Below, piece after piece: positions 6,350 through 6,350 of a stretch of DNA of 6,350 bases. The notes beneath the pieces were generated by a model. That model worked only from the letters and a program-made list of their open reading frames with translations, was not told the DNA's origin and ran no database searches. This stretch comes from JAYSRU01 sp043720875 (GTDB lineage Bacteria; Bacteroidota; Bacteroidia; Flavobacteriales_D; Crocinitomicaceae), in NCBI GenBank assembly GCA_043720875.1, contig JAYSRU010000029.1:1-6350 (forward strand), read 5' to 3'. Each line of letters begins with the position of its first letter. The stretch's first letter is position 1. Position numbers and translations under genes: made by a program.

Positions 6350-6350
6350 A

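Overview
The window looks like chromosomal DNA of a Bacteroidota bacterium, most likely of the Flavobacteriia/Flavobacteriales. It is AT-rich and most starts lack a clear Shine-Dalgarno sequence. It encodes a gingipain-type C25 protease ending in a type A sorting signal of the type IX secretion system (T9SS, restricted to this phylum), several short lipoproteins of Bacteroidota style, and a menA-menC arrangement for menaquinone synthesis. The organism call is inferred from gene content alone.

Layout. Positions 1-396 (minus) hold the C-terminal part of an IS91-type (Y2, rolling-circle) transposase. It runs off the left edge and is cut at its 5' side by stop codons, so it is a truncated or decayed element. 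Positions 497-3062 (plus) hold a probable two-gene operon: a secreted C25 cysteine protease and, 4 bp later, a 111-residue lipoprotein. A 283-bp gap follows, containing only a doubtful small open frame. Positions 3346-4751 (plus) hold a second two-gene unit joined by an ATGA overlap: a polysaccharide-lyase-like jelly-roll lipoprotein and a signal-peptide protein resembling a small outer-membrane beta-barrel. Positions 4875-5201 (plus) encode a small hydrophobic protein of unknown function. Positions 5262-6349 (minus) hold menC, complete, preceded by the last 24 codons of a gene that is most probably menA, again joined by an ATGA overlap. A weak hairpin with T-rich flanks on both sides lies where the plus-strand genes meet menC and may terminate both strands.

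How the genes relate. MenA (1,4-dihydroxy-2-naphthoate prenyltransferase) and MenC (o-succinylbenzoate synthase) act in one pathway and are ordinary housekeeping genes. The protease would cross the inner membrane by Sec and the outer membrane by T9SS; its neighbouring lipoprotein may be a partner but is not recognisable as a known inhibitor or chaperone. The lyase-like lipoprotein and the barrel-like protein are translationally coupled and could act together at the cell envelope. No SusC/SusD genes are present, so this is not a canonical polysaccharide utilisation locus. I do not see a clearly new defence, mobile or regulatory system here. The most checkable oddities are the His-to-Gln change in the lyase-like protein, the two conserved-looking small gene pairs and the broken IS91 transposase.
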